Notes: generated by a model from the letters alone, not told the origin. DNA of 64,000 bases from Deinococcus cellulosilyticus NBRC 106333 = KACC 11606 (GCF_007990775.1 NZ_BJXB01000003.1:124001-188000); one strand, 5' to 3'; positions 16,812 to 25,838 are shown, numbered from the stretch's first letter. A program made the numbers and translations.

Positions 16812-18056
16812 ATGCGGGGAGTCCTCAAGACCGCCTTCAACTTTCTCCTGGGGAGTGGCATCAACTACCTGGTTTCGTTTCTGGTGCTCACCCTGCTGCT
16901 CAGGTATTCTTCCCAGCAAGAATACGGCCATTTTGCCATCGCCCAGAGTGTGGTGTTCTGGTTGATGCCGGTGGTCCAGATGGCCATGAACATCACTGCA
17001 GTGGCCCAGTTGAATCGCAGTTCACAGGATGTGGATGTGGTGCAGCAGGTGATTGTACTGCGGATGGGTGCCCTGTTTTTTGTGCTCATTCTGATGGGTG
17101 CTTTTGGCTGGATGCTTCAACCCCAGCAGCAGGTCCTGATGTGGGCGTTCTTTCCGCTGCTGCTGGCGAATGCTTTACAGCTCGATTACTATGCCATTGC
17201 CCGCCAGAAAGCAGGGTTGCTGGCCCGCAGCCAGGTGCTGTATGCCCTTCTTTATGGCATTGGTGTGGTGGTCGTCGTGACCTGGCATTTGCCGCTGTGG
17301 TGGATTCCCCTCATCAACGGTCTGTCCATGCTGTGCGCTGTGGTCTGGCAATGGCATGGCTTTTTGCCCCAGATGGTGGGCCAGTGGAACATGAACCTGA
17401 TGCCAGGTGTCCTGAAAGTCCTGCTGGGGCAGAGCGCCCTCAACACCTTCGCAAATTTCATCCAGCTGGGGTATTACACCATTGATCTGTTGCTGCTGGA
17501 CCGTCTGGGCCCACACATCGCAGGCCTGACAGGCCAGTATGCCGCCACCAGTCGTCTCACCCAGGTGGCGGTCATGCCCATTGTGGCCATCCTGAACACC
17601 CTGATGCCCAGAATCGTCCAGGCTTATCATGATGGTGATTCCCAGAAGCGCCATCGGTTGTTCAGGGCTTATCTGGTGGCTTCCTGGGGTGTTGGACTGG
17701 TCGGTGCACTGGGACTCTTTTTTCTGGGTACCCCTGTTCTGGCCTGGATCAGTGATAAAGAGGTGCAGCATGCTGCGCAGGTGTTCCCGGTGTTTGCCGT
17801 GCTGTACCTGTTCATTGGTCTTCATTCTCCCTTTTCATCTGTGCTGGCCTTCATGGGTCAGGAAAAGGCCTATTTGCTCTGCAACGCCCTGGCATTTGTG
17901 GTGAATGCTGCGGCTTGCATGTTGCTGATCCCCAGATATGGTGCAGTGGGGGCTGCTTTGTCCATTCTGCTGGGCATCCTCACCCTGACACTTGTATCAA
18001 TGTGGATCTACTTTCGCCACAGGCGCAAAGGGGAGGTCAAGCTTGAAGCCTTTTAA
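16812..18056 (+). CDS. Wzx-type polysaccharide flippase
   Basis: An integral membrane protein of 414 aa in the MOP/MATE-like polysaccharide exporter superfamily. About 12 hydrophobic segments run through the sequence, beginning FNFLLGSGINYLVSFLVLTLLL and including the family-typical YYTIDLLLLDRLG and AVGAALSILLGILTLTL. It would flip the undecaprenyl-linked repeat unit to the outer face. It starts 1 nt after the reductase gene and overlaps the following glycosyltransferase by 14 nt. No Wzy-like polymerase is seen nearby. Confidence 0.85.
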   Translation: MRGVLKTAFNFLLGSGINYLVSFLVLTLLLRYSSQQEYGHFAIAQSVVFWLMPVVQMAMNITAVAQLNRSSQDVDVVQQVIVLRMGALFFVLILMGAFGWMLQPQQQVLMWAFFPLLLANALQLDYYAIARQKAGLLARSQVLYALLYGIGVVVVVTWHLPLWWIPLINGLSMLCAVVWQWHGFLPQMVGQWNMNLMPGVLKVLLGQSALNTFANFIQLGYYTIDLLLLDRLGPHIAGLTGQYAATSRLTQVAVMPIVAILNTLMPRIVQAYHDGDSQKRHRLFRAYLVASWGVGLVGALGLFFLGTPVLAWISDKEVQHAAQVFPVFAVLYLFIGLHSPFSSVLAFMGQEKAYLLCNALAFVVNAAACMLLIPRYGAVGAALSILLGILTLTLVSMWIYFRHRRKGEVKLEAF

Positions 18057-18996
18057 AGTCACGGTTGCCATTCCAACCTACAACCGCAGTGCTTATCTGC
18101 GACAGTCCATTGACTGTGCTCTGAATCAGACGGTGCTCGAACTGGAAGTGCTGGTGACCGACAACCAGTCCACCGACGACACTGCAGATGTCGTGGCTTC
18201 TTTCCAGGACTCCCGGGTGCGGTACATTCGCAATGAGAAAAACCTTGGCATGTTTGGCAACTGGAACCGTGCCCTTGAACTGGCACAAGGAGAATACTTC
18301 TTGCTGCTGTCAGACGATGATCTGATTGCTCCAGACTTTCTTGAGAGAATGTTGCGTCTGTTTGAAGTTCATCCGGACCTTGCTTTTGCCTATGGGAAAA
18401 ACGTCTTTATTGACAGTCAGGGGTGTCAGATTCACCAGGGTCACACTGCTCCCCAGATGGAAAGTGGCTGGGATGTCACCCTGGGATTTTTACGCAGCAA
18501 ACGCACGATCAATCCGTGCAGTGAGCTCTTCAGAACTGCAGACATCCGGGCATTGGGAGGCTACCCTGGTGACCGTTACCGTCTGGCCGGGGATGCCTGG
18601 CTCTGGATGACGCTGGCCCTGCAAAAGGGAAAAGTCGGGTTTGATGCAGAAGCAGTGGCGTATTACCGCACCCATGCTGCCAGTGAGACCTCTCTGGCGA
18701 GGCTGGACATGTGGCTGGAAGACCACCAGCAGCTGTTTCAGGACCTGAAGCAATGGGTGCCATCGCAGGTGGCCGAACTGGGCCGTGCCTTCCATCAACA
18801 CGATGCCATCATGCTGATGGAATTGCTGAACAAGAGCCACCAGCAAGGACATCCGGGAAATCTGGCCCGGGCCTGGCAGTACCGCCATGTTCTGCTGAAG
18901 CACCCTTCTGCCCTGGTCCTGCGCAAGTGGATTCAGCTGCTGTTGCCTGTCCCTCTGGTGCAGCAGTTCAAGTCTCTATTGAGAGGTTCCAGATGA
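18043..18996 (+). CDS. Family 2 glycosyltransferase
   Basis: A GT-A fold, inverting-type glycosyltransferase of 317 aa. It opens TVAIPTYNRSAYL, with VTDNQSTDDTADVV and the metal-binding LLSDDDLIAPDF near residue 90. A later YPGDRYRLAGDAWLW segment is typical of family 2. The start is a TTG at 18043 behind GGGGAGG, inside the end of the flippase gene; the next start upstream has no ribosome-binding site. Donor and acceptor are unknown; it should extend the lipid-linked repeat unit at the cytoplasmic face. Confidence 0.85.
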   Translation: MKPFKVTVAIPTYNRSAYLRQSIDCALNQTVLELEVLVTDNQSTDDTADVVASFQDSRVRYIRNEKNLGMFGNWNRALELAQGEYFLLLSDDDLIAPDFLERMLRLFEVHPDLAFAYGKNVFIDSQGCQIHQGHTAPQMESGWDVTLGFLRSKRTINPCSELFRTADIRALGGYPGDRYRLAGDAWLWMTLALQKGKVGFDAEAVAYYRTHAASETSLARLDMWLEDHQQLFQDLKQWVPSQVAELGRAFHQHDAIMLMELLNKSHQQGHPGNLARAWQYRHVLLKHPSALVLRKWIQLLLPVPLVQQFKSLLRGSR

Positions 18997-20180
18997 AAAT
19001 CGTCTACATTGCCCCTTTTTTGCCCCACCCGATGGACTCTGGAGCAAAATTCAGAATCCATTCCCTTGTGGAGGGACTGGCTCAATTCGCAGAAGTACAC
19101 CTGGTGGTGCTGTCTGACCCTGTGCCAGCAGAACACCTGTCCTCATACCCTCGCCAGCACACCACCACTTTTTTCCCTGCCCCTGCAGAATCCAGAATCC
19201 AGAAATTGAAGCGCTATCTGCTGGGTGCTGTCAGTCCGTTTGGGACCATTCTGGGCAAGCACATGCCTTCAGGGCGTCTGCAGCACATCCAGGCGCTGCT
19301 GGACCAGATCCAGCCTGACCACCTGATTCTCGGGGACACCTACATTTCCAGATTGTTTCAGCACCTGCGTTTTCCCACTGGGCGGATCACCATTGACACC
19401 CACAACGTGGAATCTGTCCTGATGGGACGCATCAGTGCAGACAAGACCAGCCGGGCCCAGAAGTTGCGTTACCGGTACCTTGCATGGGAAGCCAGGCGTC
19501 TGGAACGGGATTTTTCCAGGGTCTCGCAGGTGCTGGCTGTCTCTGAACAGGACGCAACAGTGTACCGCCAGCAGGGACTTCGGAGGGTGTTTGTGGTGCC
19601 CAACGTGGTGCCCATCGAACAATACACCCATCTGAAACCAGGAGATCCTCGCAAACTGGTGTATACCGCCTGGTATGGTTATCCGCCCAATGAAGAGGCA
19701 GCCCTGCGCATCATCTCGCTGTCCCACCGTGCCCTGAAACAGGGCCTGCAACATCAGGTCAGCCTGGTGGGCAAAGAACCCACGCAGGCCATGCAGGAGG
19801 CTGCCAGGGGGGCAGACCACATCAGGATCACCGGTGCGGTTCCCAGTGTGCTGCCTGACCTTGAAGCTGCAGGCATCTTTTTTGCTCCACTGTTCTCGGG
19901 ATCTGGCACCAAGTTGAAACTGATTGAGGCCCTGGCTGCAGGCCGCCTGGTGATCACCACCCCCATTGGTGCAGAGGGATTGGACCTGGTGCATGGAAAG
20001 CATGTGCTGGTGGGAAACACCGAGTCGGAACTGCTGGACCTTCTGCGCAGTGCACTTCATGATCCCCAGCGGTACGCAACACTTCAGAACACTGGAAAAC
20101 AGCATGTGATGCAACATTTTTCGCAGGACAATGTGAACAGCAGATTGCAGAGCCTGTTCCTGGAGGGAAACCATGCCTGA
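18993..20180 (+). CDS. Family 4-like glycosyltransferase
   Basis: A GT-B fold glycosyltransferase of 395 aa. The N-terminus IVYIAPFLPHPMDSGAKFR matches the family 4 N-domain with its glycine-rich acceptor loop. In the C-domain, PNVVPIEQY, WYGYPPNEEAALRI and the E-x7-E-like APLFSGSGTKLKLIEALAAG form the nucleotide-sugar site. The ATG at 18993 overlaps the previous stop (ATGA), excluding much longer upstream frames. Specific sugar unknown. Confidence 0.85.
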   Translation: MKIVYIAPFLPHPMDSGAKFRIHSLVEGLAQFAEVHLVVLSDPVPAEHLSSYPRQHTTTFFPAPAESRIQKLKRYLLGAVSPFGTILGKHMPSGRLQHIQALLDQIQPDHLILGDTYISRLFQHLRFPTGRITIDTHNVESVLMGRISADKTSRAQKLRYRYLAWEARRLERDFSRVSQVLAVSEQDATVYRQQGLRRVFVVPNVVPIEQYTHLKPGDPRKLVYTAWYGYPPNEEAALRIISLSHRALKQGLQHQVSLVGKEPTQAMQEAARGADHIRITGAVPSVLPDLEAAGIFFAPLFSGSGTKLKLIEALAAGRLVITTPIGAEGLDLVHGKHVLVGNTESELLDLLRSALHDPQRYATLQNTGKQHVMQHFSQDNVNSRLQSLFLEGNHA

Positions 20181-21204
20181 ATCTCTGGTGGTCAACGTCC
20201 GCACCCTCATGCAGCCCCTGACCGGGGTCCAGCGTTACACCCAGGAACTGCTGAACCGTCACCCGGACCTGCCGAGGGTGGCCCCCACCTCGGGTTCGGA
20301 GGGCTTCAAGGGGCACCTCTGGGAGCAGTTTCAGCTGCCGGGTCTGGTGCGTGGAAAACTCCTGTGGAGCCCTGGAAACACAGGCCCCCTTTCGGTTCCG
20401 CATCAGGTTTTGACCATTCACGATCTGGCCACCCTGGACCATCCGGAGTGGTTTGAAAGGAAGTTTGCCCTGTGGTATGGCTTTTTGCTGCCCAGGCTGG
20501 CCTCCAGGGTGCAGCACATCCTGACGGTCTCGCAGCATTCCAGAAGGCAAATCCTCAGGCGGTTCGGGCTTCCAGAAGACCGGGTCACGGCCATTCCTCT
20601 GGCCGCTGACCCTCGATTCAGACCCTGTACGCCTGCTGAGAAGGAAGCCTACCGCCAGAAAAAGCAGCTTGGCCGCTATGTGCTTGCTGTGGGCTCGCTG
20701 GAGCCCCGCAAGAACCTGCGCCTGCTCTTCGAAGCCTGGATGGCCTGGAAGGACCGCCCGGAGGACCTTGAGCTCGCTGTGGCTGGAGGGGCAGGGAAGG
20801 TCTTCAGCAGCATCGGTTTTCCAGAAATCCCTCCTGGCGTGCGCCTGCTGGGTCGTGTCCCCGATGAGGACTTGCCCCTCCTGTACGCCGGGGCGGAGGT
20901 GTTTGTGTTCCCATCCCTTTACGAGGGCTTTGGGCTTCCACCCCTGGAGGCCATGGCTTGCGGTACCCCTGTGATCACCACCGAAGTCACTTCTCTGCCC
21001 GAGGTCGTTGGTGAGGCTGGCTGGTACTGTGATCCACACGATGCCGGATCGCTGGTGACGGCATTGCGTGCCCTGATGGAAGCCCCCGACCGCAGGCAGG
21101 AGATGACCCAGCAGGGGCTGGTTCGGGCAGGCCGCTTCTCCTGGGACCGCACCGCGCAGGCCACCTGGGATGTGCTGCTGGAGCACAGTCGGAGGAACCC
21201 TTGA
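20173..21204 (+). CDS. Family 4 glycosyltransferase (WbdA/mannosyltransferase-like)
   Basis: A 343-aa GT-B enzyme. It begins VVNVRTLMQPLTGVQRYTQEL, and carries LTIHDLATLDHPEWF, LTVSQHSRRQILRRFGL, AVGSLEPRKNLRLL and the donor-site block FPSLYEGFGLPPLEAMACGTPV. This arrangement is closest to family 4 mannosyltransferases that make O-antigen-like chains, and manC at the operon head would provide GDP-mannose; that link is an inference. It overlaps its neighbours on both sides by 4-8 nt. Confidence 0.88.
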   Translation: MPESLVVNVRTLMQPLTGVQRYTQELLNRHPDLPRVAPTSGSEGFKGHLWEQFQLPGLVRGKLLWSPGNTGPLSVPHQVLTIHDLATLDHPEWFERKFALWYGFLLPRLASRVQHILTVSQHSRRQILRRFGLPEDRVTAIPLAADPRFRPCTPAEKEAYRQKKQLGRYVLAVGSLEPRKNLRLLFEAWMAWKDRPEDLELAVAGGAGKVFSSIGFPEIPPGVRLLGRVPDEDLPLLYAGAEVFVFPSLYEGFGLPPLEAMACGTPVITTEVTSLPEVVGEAGWYCDPHDAGSLVTALRALMEAPDRRQEMTQQGLVRAGRFSWDRTAQATWDVLLEHSRRNP

Positions 21205-22334
21205 AACTCGCTTACGTTCACGAATGGCTGGTCAATTATGCTGGCTCGGAGAAGGTGGTGGAGGCCATGATGGAACACCATCCTGCTCCCATCTACACCC
21301 TGGTCCATGACCCTGAGGCCCTGAAAAACACCCCTCTGGCAGGCCGTGAGATCCACCCGTCCTTCCTGCAGGGCTTCCCACAGGCGATCAAGCGTTACCA
21401 GCAGTACCTGCCTTTCATGCCTCTGGCCGTGGAACAGTTTGACCTGACCCCTTATGACGTGGTGGTTTCCAGCAACCACGCTGTGGCCAAAGGGGCAAGG
21501 GTGCGGGCAGACCAGTTGCACCTCAGTTATGTGCACACCCCCATCCGCTACGCCTGGGACCTGCAAGATGAGTACCTGCGGGATGCTGGACTCACCCGGG
21601 GCTTCAAGGCTTTCGTGGTGAAAGCCATCTTGCATTACCTGCGCCTGTGGGACACTTCAAGTGCCAACCGGGTGGATGTGTTCATGGCCAATTCCGCATA
21701 CGTGGCCCGCCGCATCTGGCGCACCTACCGCCGCAAGGCCCGCGTGGTCTACCCTCCGGTGGACATCCATCTGTTCAATCCGGCAAAGTCCAGAGATGAC
21801 TTTTTCCTGACCATGTCCCGCATGGTGTCCTACAAGCGCACAGATGCGGTGGTGCAGGCCTGCAATGAACTGGGCCTCCCTCTGGTGGTGATTGGCGGAG
21901 GTCCAGACCTGGAGCGCATCCGTGCCATGGCAGGCCCCACTGTGAAAGTGATGGGCCGCCAGAGCGACGAGGTGGTGCGCGACCACATGTCCCGTTGCCG
22001 GGCTTTCGTTTTCGCTGCCGATGAGGACTTCGGAATCGCCACTGTCGAGGCCCAGGCTTCTGGGGCTCCGGTGCTGGCCTATGGACGGGGTGGCTCCACA
22101 GAGATCGTGCAGGGGGGCAAGACAGGCCTTTTCTTCCCGGATCAGGGCGTTGCCAGCATCAAACAGACCCTGCAAGACTTCCTGAAGCACCCCACCTTTG
22201 ACAGCCATTTCATTCACGAGCAGTCCCAGAGGTTTTCCAGGGCACGTTTTCAGCAGGAGTTCCATGACCTGCTGGAGCAGAGCTGGGAGGCTTTCAGACA
22301 GGGACAGAACCCTGAGGATCAACTGTTCAGGTGA
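21201..22334 (+). CDS. Family 4 glycosyltransferase
   Basis: The last gene of the polysaccharide operon, 377 aa. The N-domain has AYVHEWLVNYAGSEKV, VVVSSNHAVAKGAR and SYVHTPIRYAWDLQDEYL; the C-domain has RMVSYKRTD, VVIGGGPDLERI and the FAADEDFGIATVEAQASG donor loop. These are hallmarks of WbaZ/PimB-like mannosyltransferases. It starts at TTG 21201 after GGAGG, overlapping the previous stop (TTGA). A strong terminator follows, closing the operon. Confidence 0.88.
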   Translation: MKLAYVHEWLVNYAGSEKVVEAMMEHHPAPIYTLVHDPEALKNTPLAGREIHPSFLQGFPQAIKRYQQYLPFMPLAVEQFDLTPYDVVVSSNHAVAKGARVRADQLHLSYVHTPIRYAWDLQDEYLRDAGLTRGFKAFVVKAILHYLRLWDTSSANRVDVFMANSAYVARRIWRTYRRKARVVYPPVDIHLFNPAKSRDDFFLTMSRMVSYKRTDAVVQACNELGLPLVVIGGGPDLERIRAMAGPTVKVMGRQSDEVVRDHMSRCRAFVFAADEDFGIATVEAQASGAPVLAYGRGGSTEIVQGGKTGLFFPDQGVASIKQTLQDFLKHPTFDSHFIHEQSQRFSRARFQQEFHDLLEQSWEAFRQGQNPEDQLFR

Positions 22335-22347
22335 AAGTGCAGGTCTG

Positions 22348-22387
22348 AAACCACCAGAAGAGGTCAGACCCCACTGGTGGTTTTTTG
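22348..22387 (+). terminator. Terminator of polysaccharide operon
   Basis: AAACCACCAG pairs with CTGGTGGTTT and runs into a T stretch. It lies 14 nt after the last glycosyltransferase stop and before a new leaderless promoter. Confidence 0.85.
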
Positions 22388-22402
22388 TTGCGGGGTTTGA
22401 AT

Positions 22403-22408
22403 TACACT
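22403..22408 (+). promoter_or_regulatory. Leaderless -10 box
   Basis: TACACT ends 6 nt before the ATG at 22415; there is no Shine-Dalgarno sequence. Confidence 0.55.
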
Positions 22409-22414
22409 GAACCC

Positions 22415-23083
22415 ATGAACAAATGGCTTGCTGCAGGTTTGCTGTCGCTGGGATGCACCATGTTTGCGCTGTCCCAGAATGCTCCTGTTGACCTGGACTC
22501 GCTGGGATACTCCACCCTTGCCGACTTTGAATTGCATGGGAAAGTCAAAGCCGTCAGGGTCTGTTCTCTGGTGACCGATTACTGCGAGACCCTCGAATTC
22601 AACGCCTATGGGGTGGAGTTGCAGGAAATCCGCAACCGCAAACTGGTTTCCAGCCTGGATGGCACAGTGGTCTTCGAAACCCCAACCAACCATGGCAGGA
22701 TTCTGGACACTTATCAGGATGGACTGTTGTTGAGCCGGGAAGAGGAGGGAGGAGACATTGTCCCCACCCGCAGGGTCTTCGAGTACAGCCCAGAGCGGCT
22801 TCCCACCAAAGAGAGCCTGTATCAAAAAGAGGGAGACACCTTTGTTCTGCAAGGGGTCAACCTGCTGAACTACGAAGGGGGCCACCTCGCTTCTGTGGTT
22901 TCCGCCGATGGAAGTTTCACCACCCTGTACAACGCCAATGGGGCAAAGGTTGCAGAGAGGTCCTTTCAGGATGGGGAGACCTTCATCCTCGAATTCACCT
23001 ATGATTACGATGCGCAGGGCAACTGGATCAAACGGTATGAGGAAGAGGAGCCCACCCTCACCCGGGAGATCACCTACGGATGA
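22415..23083 (+). CDS. Secreted protein of unknown function with YD-like repeats
   Basis: A 222-aa exported protein. The N-terminus MNKWLAAGLLSLGCTMFALS is a signal sequence; cleavage after ALS or lipidation at the Cys are both possible. The C-terminal half contains LLNYEGGHLASVVS, LYNANGAKVAERS and FTYDYDAQGNWIKRY, which resemble the short beta-hairpin repeats found in YD/Rhs-like and YwqK-type proteins. No catalytic motif is seen. It is transcribed alone, convergent with the tRNA gene that follows. Confidence 0.65.
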   Translation: MNKWLAAGLLSLGCTMFALSQNAPVDLDSLGYSTLADFELHGKVKAVRVCSLVTDYCETLEFNAYGVELQEIRNRKLVSSLDGTVVFETPTNHGRILDTYQDGLLLSREEEGGDIVPTRRVFEYSPERLPTKESLYQKEGDTFVLQGVNLLNYEGGHLASVVSADGSFTTLYNANGAKVAERSFQDGETFILEFTYDYDAQGNWIKRYEEEEPTLTREITYG

Positions 23084-23112
23084 AGCCCTGAAGGCCAAAA
23101 AGGCCAAAAGCA

Positions 23113-23141
23113 GAACCCCCAGAGTCAGACTCTGGGGGTTC
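23113..23141 (-). terminator. Terminator of tRNA-Glu transcript
   Basis: GAACCCCCAGAGT pairs with ACTCTGGGGGTTC around a 3-nt loop. On the minus strand the stem is followed by the T-rich TGCTTTTGGCCTTTTT. It could also end the convergent plus-strand gene, although no T run follows on that side. Confidence 0.8.
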
Positions 23142-23144
23142 AGG

Positions 23145-23222
<78 letters not shown>

Positions 23223-23272
23223 GAGGCTTTCTGGCCCTGGAGGTTACTTGGAACCTCGCGGACACGCACGAA

Positions 23273-23301
23273 ATAGTATACCAGGGTCGCCAGAATGTCA
23301 A
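23273..23301 (-). promoter_or_regulatory. Promoter of tRNA-Glu
   Basis: On the minus strand a consensus TTGACA (23296-23301) is followed by TACTAT after 17 nt, or by TATACT after 15 nt. It overlaps the last codons of the CorC-type gene. A GAGGTT/AACCTC hairpin lies in the short leader before the mature tRNA. Confidence 0.7.
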
Positions 23302-24623
23302 GCCTCTTCTTCAGTGGTCTCCTGGTGGGGGTAAATGGACACCTGTTTGATGGCCCGCTCGTTGGCGTCGATCACCTCAAAGATCCAGTTGTTGGCCCTG
23401 ACGCTCTCACCTGCTTTGGGAATGTGACCCAGCCTGGAGAACAGGAAGCCTGCAACAGTCTCGTATTCAGATTCATCTGAATTGTCGATTTCCTGCTCCA
23501 GCAGGCTCTCGATCTCATTCATGTGTACGCCGCCATCCACCAGGTAGGTGTTGTTGTCCAGGATCTGGATGCTGTCTTCTTCCTCGTCGGTCTCGTCGTA
23601 GATGTCACCGACCAGTTCCTCAATGGCATCTTCAAGGGTGACCAGTCCGGCAGTGCCACCGAACTCATCCACCACGATGGCCATGTGGGTCTTCTGGGTC
23701 TTCAGGCTGTTGAAGAGGTCCCGCACCTTCATGCTTTCAGGCACGAAGTACACCGGGCGTTTCAGGTCCGACAGGGTCATGGTGTCGAGGTGCTCAAGGT
23801 GCAGCAGGGTGTCTGCAGTGTGCACGATGCCCGTCACGTTGTCCAGGGTGCCACTGAAGACCGGAACGCGGGAATACCCGTGCTCACGGCGGTACTCGAT
23901 CAGGTCCCTGAGGGGGGCGTCTTCTGGCATGGCGATGATTTCGGTGCGGTGGGTCATGATGGTCTTCACCGTGATGGCATCGAACTCAAAGACGTTCTCC
24001 AGAAATTCCCGTTCCTGCTCCTCGAACATGCCTGCCTCACTGGAGGTGTCCAGAATCATGCGGATTTCCTCTTCGGAGTACAGGCTGTGGTGCCCACTGG
24101 CGGGTTTCAGGCCCATCAGGCTCACCACCTTGTTGCCCAGCCAGTTCATGCCGTAGATCACGGGCCTGAAGACAGTGGTGAAAATGATCAGGGGTTTGGT
24201 GACTGCCAGGGCCGTCTGTTCCGTCAGTTGCAGGGCAATGGTTTTGGGGGCAAGCTCTCCAAACACAATGTGCAGCGTGGTCGAGATGGCAAAAGCCACC
24301 CCGAAAGAAATCGCCTTGACGCTGCTTTCGCTGATCTGGGCTTTCTCAAGCCAGGGGTGCAGCAGGTGCTCAATGGCCGGCTCTGCCACGAAACCAATGG
24401 CCAGAGAGGCCATGGTGATGCCGAGCTGGGTGGCAGCAATGTAGAGGTCGAGTTGTTGCAGGGCCATTTTCACGTCTTTTGCGGCCCGCACCCCCTCGTC
24501 GACCAGCTGTTCAATGCGGGTCCGTCTGACACTCACCAGTGCAAACTCGGAAGCGACAAAGTACCCGTTGAGCAGCACCAGCACGAATAACGACAAGAGG
24601 CCTAAAAGGTCGGATATGTTCAC
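23298..24623 (-). CDS. CorC/HlyC-type (CNNM) membrane protein with CBS domains
   Basis: A 441-aa membrane protein, probably for Mg2+ or Co2+ efflux or homeostasis. The N-terminal DUF21 domain has several hydrophobic segments (LLSLFVLVLLNGYFVASEFALVSVR and others to about residue 190). Next are paired CBS domains with MTHRTEIIAMPEDAPLRDLI and VDEFGGTAGLVTLEDAIEELVG, and a C-terminal CorC/HlyC domain ending in ANNWIFEVIDANERAIKQV. Domain order and length are normal. It is often annotated as hemolysin, which is historical. A structured leader precedes it. Confidence 0.9.
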   Translation of the reverse strand: MNISDLLGLLSLFVLVLLNGYFVASEFALVSVRRTRIEQLVDEGVRAAKDVKMALQQLDLYIAATQLGITMASLAIGFVAEPAIEHLLHPWLEKAQISESSVKAISFGVAFAISTTLHIVFGELAPKTIALQLTEQTALAVTKPLIIFTTVFRPVIYGMNWLGNKVVSLMGLKPASGHHSLYSEEEIRMILDTSSEAGMFEEQEREFLENVFEFDAITVKTIMTHRTEIIAMPEDAPLRDLIEYRREHGYSRVPVFSGTLDNVTGIVHTADTLLHLEHLDTMTLSDLKRPVYFVPESMKVRDLFNSLKTQKTHMAIVVDEFGGTAGLVTLEDAIEELVGDIYDETDEEEDSIQILDNNTYLVDGGVHMNEIESLLEQEIDNSDESEYETVAGFLFSRLGHIPKAGESVRANNWIFEVIDANERAIKQVSIYPHQETTEEEA

Positions 24624-24760
24624 ACAAGCTCCTGTGGTGGAATATAGCGTTAAAGCGTCCCTGCCCCGAAAGGACAGGCACGCTGAATAAGCGTTGAGGT
24701 TTGGGGTCGTTCTTTATGAGAACTGGGAGGTTCCTCCACCATTGCAGGCATTTTAGCAAA
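24624..24760 (-). promoter_or_regulatory. Leader region of CorC-type gene with stem-loop
   Basis: In the 137 bp before the start, AGCGT (24654-24658) pairs with ACGCT (24680-24684) with an inner CCTG/CAGG stem, and AGCGTT recurs at 24646 and 24690. It may be an mRNA leader structure. I do not recognise a known Mg2+ riboswitch. No clear promoter is seen. The following 340 bp up to 25100 hold only the heptad repeat at 24839 and no supported gene. Confidence 0.35.
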
Positions 24761-24838
24761 AAAGTTTAAAAAGAGTAGTCAGGTTTCACGCAGTGACAGG
24801 GAGGCAGGGAGCTGGATGGGGGATGGGTTGGTGGGGCA

Positions 24839-24873
24839 GCAGAAGGCAGAAAGCAGAAGGCAAAAGGCCAAAG
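24839..24873. repeat. Single arm of 7-bp tandem repeats (unit GCAGAAG)
   Basis: Five consecutive heptamers: GCAGAAG, GCAGAAA, GCAGAAG, GCAAAAG, GCCAAAG. The sequence differs from the other heptad loci but the period is the same. No matching inverted arm is visible nearby. Confidence 0.7.
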
Positions 24874-25100
24874 ACATCGGCCCTGTGACTGCTGGGCCGT
24901 TCTCCAGGCATCCTGGGAAGACAGCAAAAAGCAAGTCTCTGTTTTTGAAAGCCTCAGAAAAAAGCTCCCTCTGGTGTGTTTTCAGAAGGAGCTGAGATTT
25001 GAGAAATATTTCAATCGAATGGTCGCAGGGAGTGTGCTGGAAGGCTTGTGGTGATGTGTTCAGGAGGTGATATTGGAGAGCAACAGGGCTTTCTGCCCCC

Positions 25101-25712
25101 TCACACCTGATCGCTGTACCGGGTCAGCAAGGTTTCCAGGGCTTCCCTGAGCAGCGAGGCCTCCGTGCGTTTCTGGGCGCTGGCAATGCGAGACAGGCGT
25201 TCCAGGCTGGCTTTGGGGTAGTAATTGCTTTTCAGAACCATTTTGGCTTCCACATAGATGCCGATGCTTCCGCGTTTTTCGGTTTTGATGCGGTACAGGG
25301 CTTCATCTGCGGCCTGCAACAGGCTGGGAAAGTCCCGGGCATGTGCGGGTCTGCTGGCAATTCCTGCTGAAAAGGTCAGTTTGAATTTTGGAGTGAGCAG
25401 GTCACTGTACCCGAGGAAGTGCGCCTGGATTTCGCTGAGCAGGATCAGGGTGCTTTCCGGGCTGTATTCCGGGAGGGCCAGAGCGAACTCGTCTCCGCCA
25501 ACCCGGGCCACCAGTGCACCTTCTGGAAGGCTCTGCAGCAGCAGTTTCTCCAGGGTTTCCAGAACCTGGTCTCCACTGTCTGTGCCGAAATGGCTGTTCA
25601 CGTGGTCAAAGTGGTCCATGTCCACCAGGGCAAGGGTCACTTCCTTGCGGGGGTCCAGGGCGTTGACAGACTGCTGCAGGGTTTCACGGGTCAGGGCTTT
25701 GGATTCATACAT
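25101..25712 (-). CDS. GGDEF-domain protein with C-terminal ribbon-helix-helix-like segment
   Basis: A 203-aa protein, probably a diguanylate cyclase. The GGDEF domain covers residues 15-155 with LVDMDHFDHVNSHFGTDSGD, the intact active site RVGGDEF (72-76 for GGDEF) and ADEALYRIKTEKRG. No RxxD inhibitory site is evident. After residue 158 a different segment begins, LKSNYYPKASLERL then SAQKRTEASLLREALETLL, with the strand-helix-helix pattern of CopG/Arc-type DNA-binding proteins. There is no sensory or membrane domain. The ATG at 25712 follows AAGGAG. The AT-rich palindromes directly upstream are possible autoregulatory sites; that is an inference. Confidence 0.8.
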   Translation of the reverse strand: MYESKALTRETLQQSVNALDPRKEVTLALVDMDHFDHVNSHFGTDSGDQVLETLEKLLLQSLPEGALVARVGGDEFALALPEYSPESTLILLSEIQAHFLGYSDLLTPKFKLTFSAGIASRPAHARDFPSLLQAADEALYRIKTEKRGSIGIYVEAKMVLKSNYYPKASLERLSRIASAQKRTEASLLREALETLLTRYSDQV

Positions 25713-25738
25713 ATGTTTCTCCTTCGTATCGATACACC

Positions 25739-25768
25739 ATATGTTTAACATATATACATATATATGTA
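25739..25768. promoter_or_regulatory. AT-rich palindromes upstream of GGDEF-RHH gene
   Basis: ATATGTTTAACATAT (25739-25753) is a near-perfect palindrome and TACATATATATGTA (25755-25768) a perfect one, with CATATG repeated closer to the gene. The patch is far more AT-rich than its surroundings. It is a plausible promoter/operator for the GGDEF gene. Confidence 0.45.
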
Positions 25769-25793
25769 AAGCGGGCATGTGGATCAAGCGCAA

Positions 25794-25820
25794 AGAAAAA
25801 CCTCTGCACCTGGCAGAGGT
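25794..25820 (-). terminator. Terminator of ABC-2 exporter operon
   Basis: On the minus strand CCTCTGC pairs with GCAGAGG across a short loop and is followed by TTTTTCTTTG. It is 19 nt after the permease stop. Confidence 0.8.
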
Positions 25821-25838
25821 CATCAAAGAGCAGGGATT

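Noticed and set aside
24624..24760. Mg2+ riboswitch (M-box or ykoY type) before the CorC-like gene
   Set aside because: Only a simple stem-loop is visible; the conserved cores of these riboswitches cannot be recognised.
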